The position numbers and the translations under genes were made by a program. Source: Rhododendron vialii (Eukaryota; Streptophyta; Magnoliopsida; Ericales; Ericaceae). From it: a DNA stretch of 64,000 nucleotides. The stretch is from positions 11,105,001 to 11,169,000 of the forward strand of contig NC_080569.1 in NCBI RefSeq assembly GCF_030253575.1, given 5' to 3'. Shown here piece by piece: positions 58,701 to 64,000 of this stretch. Numbering within the stretch: position 1 is the first letter of the stretch; the number at the start of each line of letters is the position of its first letter. Under the pieces are notes generated by a model. That model searched no databases. It saw only the letters and a program-made list of their open reading frames with translations, and was not told the DNA's origin.

Positions 58701-60774
58701 TCATTTCGACGATGCACGCGCTCCAGTATTTCATGAACCTTTTGTTGATGATCAAGCATTGTCCGGAGCATTGTGACCTAGGACAAAAATTGTTTGAATT
58801 AACTCTCGATCGGTGGCAGCGATATCAACAGAATTTTAACAGAATATGATTTTCACAATCTCATATTCAAGATTTTCTTCGTAGAAAAAAAAGAGAGCAT
58901 GATTTTCCCTTTATGTCTTCCCGTGCTTGTGCAAGTACTGAAACTGATGAATCTCGGTTAGATTTTACTCTCTGTCCCGATTTGTTTGTTCCCTTTTTGA
59001 ATTATACATGTCCCAAATTGACTGTCCAATTTCAAAATCAATTAATCAAATTATGTAGATTTTCATATCAATGGATCATATTTGGTTTCCTTAATAAGTT
59101 GGAAAGTCGAGATTGGACAAACAAATCGGGATAGATGGAGTATTTCATTGTGTTCTACATTGATTGTTAGCAATCTCTTGGCAAACACAAGTACGCTATT
59201 CAACATTATCTTAACTATGCAAGAATTTTTCAGTGCAGGGTGGGTACCACGTGGCTTTGCCTACGTAGTGCCTGAGCAGTTCATCCAGACCATCTGAAAG
59301 TGTGTTGGATGGCCCAGATTGAAACCCTTTCTGTCCTCTCATCCCACCACTCTCTCTCTTCTCTCTCTCGCTTCTTTTTCTCTCTCCAAATCGAGTCATC
59401 TAAAATTAAATTGAACGATCCGAATGCATCGAAAGAATACCACGTGGTGGTACCATGCACCAGGCACTTGAAAAATTTCTCACTACTGACAAAAAGCATA
59501 TATATCACTTTATTTATTTCTTCTCGTTTTTGTGCAAATCATTGGTATTGATGGGCCTTGGAGTATTTGCTATATGTGGTTGATTGCGTGGCGCGCAAAG
59601 CGTCGTTGCAGCCTTTTTCTTTCGAAGGAATCTCCGAATTTCATATAATTAGAAAAAATGATTTTGACACGCTATATTTAACAATTAACACTTTAATTTG
59701 TCTTTATCCTACGTAAAATTAGCAGATTATCTTTTATTTTGTTATATATTCATCCACTTTAAAATGGCATTCTTGTAATTTTAAATAAAAAAAACAAAAA
59801 ATGAAATGCCAATAACTAAAAAAATGAAGTGCCACGGGCGTGCATGTACGCCAAAGACCCAAAGCAACAGAATAAATTTCTTTGATCGATCGGCAAGTGA
59901 GTCAAAGCAAGCAACATAACCGAATAAATGAATAATAATAGATTACATGCATGCCAATTGCCATACCTCTCTTTCAAGATCTTCTCTCTTGTGCTGCCCC
60001 GTCCTAAGCTTCTTCTTTCTCTACCAGTACCCCAAGGAAACCAAACTTGGAAAATGAGGAAAAAAATAAACAAGAAAGTGATAAATAACAGAAAATTTTA
60101 ATCATAACCACATTTGGTTTCCTTCCTCTTGTCGTCAATCAATTTGAATGAACTTATTATTTTTTTTTTGGATAAGTCAATGAATGAACTTATTTTTGAA
60201 AACACATGCATTCAGTATCTTCGCAGAATGGTATTGTATTTAACATTGAGAGAAAATGATTCACAAGACATGTTTTTTGGTCTCTTCTTAAAAATGGGCT
60301 TCTCTTTTGAGACAAATCATTACAAATTAATTTCGAAATCCTCCAATCAAACAATTTCTTGAAAATGTAATTAAGCTTTAATTGCACGAATTACAAACGG
60401 AAAATTATGGGGTGGTCATGGGGCAATGCAATGTGGTTTCAACACTCTTCTCCACCACCACACATTTCTATAGCCCCATAGAAATTTGTGGTGCGGAAGG
60501 TTGTTGGATACCATATATGTGGCGGTAGCCAAGACCACTACATAGAGTCAGAATAAGAATGATGAAACAAAACTAAAAAAATAAAACACAACGTCCGCAG
60601 CATGACAATCATCTTAATCAAGAATTAATGAATGTACGTAGTATCTTCCGTACTGTATATACTCCGTGACTTATTCTGAATCCGCAGACTTTTCGAATCA
60701 AAATCGCGTTAGAGAAAACTCACAATAATCTTGTTTGGTTCGTGAACCACCAAATGCGCCGGAGTACTAGCCAT
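55740..60774 (-). CDS. MIP1-leucine-zipper / DUF547 protein, ten exons
   Basis: Ten exons join in phase: 60724-60774, 59967-60020, 58658-58777, 57888-58361, 57311-57759, 57052-57151, 56899-56958, 56402-56494, 56173-56292 and 55740-56054, giving 611 residues. Residues about 18-110 form the coiled-coil Lzipper-MIP1 region (KREDLERE, VHEILERVHRR, SIPNFLPPK, ELAMVEHEISRLETQI). A Ser/Pro-rich middle follows. DUF547 spans about 380-505: VDLRFLNHQQKLAFWINMYN, then ATLNIGGNIINAHTIEHFIL and DPNVAFSLCCGTRSSPA. The C-terminus starts VRIYTPEGLAAELE. All introns are GT-AG. Biochemical role unknown; relatives named ternary complex factor MIP1 were found through MADS-protein interaction. The first exon (17 residues) is the least certain part. 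Introns 2 and 7 contain MITEs. Confidence 0.88.
56613..56848. mobile_element. Stowaway-like MITE in DUF547 intron 7
   Basis: Ends CTTCTTCTATCCC and GGGACGGATGAAG with TA on both sides (56611-56612, 56849-56850). It makes up more than half of the 404 bp intron between exons 7 and 8. Confidence 0.8.
58968..59140. mobile_element. Stowaway MITE in DUF547 intron 2
   Basis: Ends CTCTCTGTCCCGATTTG and CAAATCGGGATAGATGGAG with TA flanks (58966-58967, 59141-59142); 173 bp. Same subfamily as 50499-50674. Confidence 0.85.
59223..59481. mobile_element. Foldback MITE in DUF547 intron 2
   Basis: Ends GAATTTTTCAGTGCAGGG and, reverse-complemented, GAGAAATTTTTCAAGTGCC, both followed by a GGTACCACGTGG-type word. 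Resembles the ends of 1666-2064. CT-rich middle (59345-59390). Confidence 0.65.
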
Positions 60775-61285
60775 GAACGATGTCGAGCCACACCAAAGCT
60801 AGTTTCGACCTGTTCCAATGCCCCAGACAAATTAAATTTCTTAAAACAGCTTGCGGGGGGGTATAGTAATCGGTTGAACGGTTGAGTATTCAAAGTGTTT
60901 AGTAGGGTACTAGGATTGGATTCGAAGCAAGTGAATTAAGATTGATTACGTACGGTTGGTGGTGGTGTTGACGTTTGAATTGAAAGGGAGATCGATCAGG
61001 TATGGGTATTGAAGCCTGAAGGAGAAGGTGAGAGGGAGCTTTCAGTTGCAGACTTCAGTTTTCATTAATTTTTTTGGAGGTATGGTGTGGACTGTGGAGC
61101 TAACCGTTGAATGTTTTGGTGGGACATCATGCAAAGAGGAGCAGTAGTACTCGTACTTGGCGTAACTTGCACTTGCCGTTTTTGTAAGGATTGGCAGTTG
61201 TGTGTATAACTATTTTAACTTTCTTCAAGGCTTAATTTTCAAGGGTGCAGACGTCAAGAAATGATGTATCAATCATATATAATTA
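60775..61285. other. 5' flank of the DUF547 gene
   Basis: Likely 5' UTR and promoter of the minus-strand gene. A GGGGGGG run lies near 60857. No confident TATA box or other gene. Confidence 0.4.
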
Positions 61286-61415
61286 GGTCCCGCTTCGTTA
61301 AGGGAAATAAGTACTTATTTCTTGAATTAAAAACGATGAACTGCGAGAGAATGATCTGTCTCATAAATAGAAAAAATTAGTACTTAAAGAATAATAGCAT
61401 TAGCGAAATGGGGCC
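61286..61415. mobile_element. MITE, 130 bp, GGTCCCGC / GGCCCC ends
   Basis: Left GGTCCCGCTTCGTTAAGGGA and right (reverse-complemented) GGCCCCATTTCGCTAATGC are imperfect inverted ends, with ATAAGTACTTATTT inside. Confidence 0.55.
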
Positions 61416-61930
61416 TTCCAGAACTCATGTCGGGCGAGGAGCCTCCGAAGTACAAGTTCTGAATTCCTGTTTGGCCTAATAGATCTGGTGGTCAGGGACA
61501 GATGCAAGAATTTGCCATAATGGGGCACTAATTTCTACTAACAAAAGAGTCACCACCCAATTTATCTCTAATCTCCAACTTGAGCAATATGCAACATCTT
61601 TTGCTATCTAATATATCTCGAGCATGTAGAAAATTCGATGAACCAAGAAGTTCTTGTGTATTCTTTTTCTATTTCAGGGACCGTGTAGTTTTACTTTGAA
61701 AAATGATTAATTTTTGTACTTTCCTTTTAACTATTCACACTTCATTTCTTGTTTTATCCACATAAATTTACAATATTGTCCTTAAATGCGTAAAAAAGTA
61801 TATTGAATAAAGGACAAGACAGTAAATTCAAGTGGATAAAGACAAAAAAAATGAGTGAATTGTAAAAAGAGAATTGTGAAAATCAACTCCCTTTTACATT
61901 TCCTTAAAAATAATAATAAAAAACCAACAC
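61416..61930. other. Intergenic region
   Basis: The start (CTCATGTCGGGCGAGGAGCC, then TCCGAAGTACAAGTTC; 61425-61460) closely resembles pseudokinase coding sequence at about 52153-52190, a short stray copy. The rest is AT-rich without a gene. Confidence 0.55.
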
Positions 61931-62165
61931 AAGGAGTTTGGCCTAGTGGTCTATTCCTGGACTTAGGGTCCTCTAGGTCTTAGGTTCGAGATCTCTTATG
62001 TACTATCAACTCCTTTGAGTCAGTTCATACAGAGTTTTACTCCGACTTCAATTGAGACACCCACAAATGAGCAGTGGGATTTGTCCTTTAAAATCAATTG
62101 AGGTGTGCAAAATTTGTCCTTTAAAATCAATTGAGGTGTGCATAAATTAGTCCGAATACCTAAGT
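61931..62165 (+). mobile_element. tRNA-derived SINE, Au-like
   Basis: TGGCCTAGTGG (about 61950-61960) matches a polymerase III A box and GGTTCGAGATC (about 61983-61993) a B box at the usual distance. The body then reads GTGGGATTTGTCCTTTAAAA and ends TCCGAATACCTAAGTTAT, as in Au-type SINEs. A segment of about 35 bp (TTTGTCCTTTAAAATCAATT and following) is tandemly doubled (62079 and 62114). Target duplication not clear. Confidence 0.75.
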
Positions 62166-62928
62166 TATATTTTAAAAAACCTAAAATTGAGTGGGGGCAA
62201 GTGCCCCATTGTAAATCCGTTCCTGCTGGCGCTTACTTATCAGGCATGATTTTCTAGGTCTGAGTCTAATGACAACATTCTTTCATGACTATTTTCTCCT
62301 ATCGATCGAGTTAAAAAAATAGAGAAGGAAACAATTGTCTCTCCTAAATCTTCACGTTAACCCTAGGATGGAGGCTGGAGGTGGTTGCGGCCGCCAATTA
62401 ATAGAATGATTAAAAAAAATGCTATTATTAGTACTATAGTAGAAATTCTTAGTTTTTTTCCGGCTAAGCTCCAGAATTCCGCCACTACTAGATTTTTATC
62501 ATAATTTTTTGAACTATAACTTGCTTTCTAGTCCTTTAATTTTTTTATCATATATTTTTTGCTTTTTTGCTTTTGATTTGGTTTGCGGATGAATTGATCG
62601 ATTTTAAAGATTTGGTTGATCCACTGGCAGTCCCAATGATTTCCACCCTATAGAAAGAATGTTGTGACTCTTGTTGATGGGTTGAGTTTCACTTGGTTTA
62701 GTAAAAATTATTCATAGAGAGAGACCACACATTTCTACATCACGAATTTCTTCAGAGTTTACCCTTACTCACATAATCTCTCAAAATGGTCTTCACTCTC
62801 ACACTTAATTTTTGAACACACGAATTTTACATTTTGAAAGCTATTAGAATGCTTTCACACACCCACTTGCGCTCTCGTACTCACACGCGCATTATATGAC
62901 CTAGGCCTCATTACGAAGTGTATGAAGA
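62166..62928. other. Intergenic region
   Basis: No gene recognised. Short ORFs only; T-rich near 62500-62580. Confidence 0.5.
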
Positions 62929-63697
62929 GTCCGTCCCAGGAAACAAATAAGAACTTATTTTTTGTCCAATAATAAGGGTTGTTCCAAAAAAATAAGAAGG
63001 TGGTACTTATTTTTTCAGAATTTACATCGGTACCAATGGCCCGTGGGCGTCGGGGAGGGAAATCATACCGACGGCCGCGCCGGGCCTTCTCCGGCCACCG
63101 GACGGCCGATCCGAGCCGTCCAAAAATTCTAAAAAAAAAAACCGAGGGGGCCTACGGGAGAATCAACGACATCCGAGGTGTGTAGGGTGCTTGATCCAAG
63201 CACCCTTTTTCCGTGTAGGGTGTTTGATCATATATACACGGGAAAGGGGTGCTCGGATCAAGCACCCTACACACCTCGGATGCCGTTGATTCCCACGTAG
63301 ACCCCCTTGTTTTTTTTAATAGAATTTTTGGACGGCTCGGATCAGCCGTCCGGTGACCGGAGACGGCCCGACGTGGCCGCCGGTACGATTTCCCTCCGCC
63401 GGCGCCCATTATCATAGCAACAGTCTTATTTTTTGTATAAGGCAACTTCAAGCTTAAAAATCATGTGTTTAAGCAAACAATTTTCCTACCACTATGGATC
63501 TTATTTGATAGATCTCATTGAAATCTTTAATACGGTGCAAAAAAAAATTGATTTTTTTTTTTCATTTACTTTATTTTTGAGTTTGAAAATGTGAAAGAAA
63601 CATTTTATTTGGGTTTTGTGGAATGACCCTTCTTATTTTTGAATGAAAAGTGACAAAATAAGTACTTATTTTTTAAGAAGGTTTCGGAACGGAGCCG
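62929..63697. mobile_element. MITE of the AATAAGTACTTATTTTTT family, with another element nested in it
   Basis: Left GAGTCCGTCCCAGGAAACAA and right (reverse-complemented) GGCTCCGTTCCGAAACC are imperfect inverted ends, each leading into an AATAAG-ACTTATTTTTT word. The element at 63036-63409 interrupts it. Confidence 0.55.
63036..63409. mobile_element. GC-rich long-hairpin element, 374 bp
   Basis: Arms of about 170 bp, roughly 88% alike by eye, meet at a short loop near 63225-63235. Shared words in both arms: GAGGGAAATC, CACCGGACGGC, CGATCCGAGCCGTCCAAAAA-type, CATCCGAGGTGTGTAGGGTG. GC-rich in AT-rich surroundings and nested inside an AT-rich MITE. A clean target duplication was not identified. 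Palindromic ORFs on both strands (63 and 99 codons) are products of the hairpin, not genes. Confidence 0.75.
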
Positions 63698-64000
63698 AAC
63701 TCTACAAAAATGTGTACCCACTAGAGTAGGTCTTTTTCGGGCCATATTTGAGGTGTGACGGAAATTCAGGAAAAGGCTAGTGATGCCCTAAGCCTTTTAC
63801 AAGCCCTTACCAGTTGGGCTAAAGCCCAGTAGCTGCAAAGGAAGTGGGAACTCTGTGCTCTAATTCTCTGTCGAAGTCGAACCTGCTGAAGTTACAATCA
63901 CTGGAAATCTGGAAAGAGAGGGAAACCCAGATATATAATCTGGTATCCTTCACTGTATATTACCAAAAACAGTAGGAAAGCGGGCGTCTCTATTTTCCCT
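63698..64000 (+). other. Window end; possible gene start region
   Basis: Holds AAGCCCTTACC, TGGGCTAAAGCCCAGTAG (site II-like TGGGCT both ways, 63818-63833) and a TCTCTGTCGAAGTCGAACC stretch that reads like a plant 5' UTR on the plus strand. No coding start before the window ends. Confidence 0.3.

Noticed and set aside
63152..63451. ORFs on both strands at 62979-63451
   Set aside because: Both are readings of the same long hairpin; similarity of the two peptides is due to the palindrome.

Overview
The window is nuclear DNA from a flowering plant, most likely a eudicot. The evidence is spliced genes with GT-AG introns, plant-only families (two-B3-domain proteins, a kiwellin, a MIP1-leucine-zipper/DUF547 protein, a UBA2-like RRM protein, a receptor-kinase-like pseudokinase), Ty1/copia and Ty3/gypsy LTR elements primed from plant tRNAs, and many MITEs. 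Nothing bacterial, viral or organellar was seen. Kiwellin would suit an asterid, but the sequence does not prove the species.

Layout. 1-5.5 kb: an inverted-repeat MITE, then the four-exon gene for RNA polymerase subunit RPB10; its third intron holds a 1.2 kb MULE-like element. 5.5-20.3 kb: a tandem duplication of about 4.2 kb. Each unit carries one intact two-exon B3 gene (minus strand) and one decayed B3 gene. The decayed gene of the second unit is split by a full-length copia element (13616-18914). A third, more broken copy lies at 43.45-45.4 kb and carries a SINE. 20.5-25.4 kb: a PIF/Harbinger-type MITE, an intronless UBA2-like gene, and three tandem copies of a ~250 bp hairpin, one split by a Stowaway MITE. 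25.4-33.4 kb: transposon relics, Helitron-like ends, a tentative small spliced gene whose first exon resembles the start of MSH4, and a 370 bp hairpin. 33.4-42.3 kb: a complete 8,979 bp gypsy-type element with 1,449 bp LTRs and a 5-bp TSD; it encodes gag and protease only and sits inside an older repeat marked by a CG-rich palindrome. 46.8-64 kb: a secreted kiwellin, a pseudokinase and a ten-exon DUF547 gene, with Stowaway and other MITEs between and inside them.

The genes do not form a pathway. They are separate single-gene units: transcription (RPB10, B3 factors), RNA binding (UBA2-like), defence or ripening (kiwellin) and signalling-like proteins (pseudokinase, DUF547). Neighbouring duplicate copies repeatedly preserve empty sites, so the order of several insertions can be read directly. 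Exon structures were worked out by hand from splice sites, reading phase and family similarity; no database search was run.
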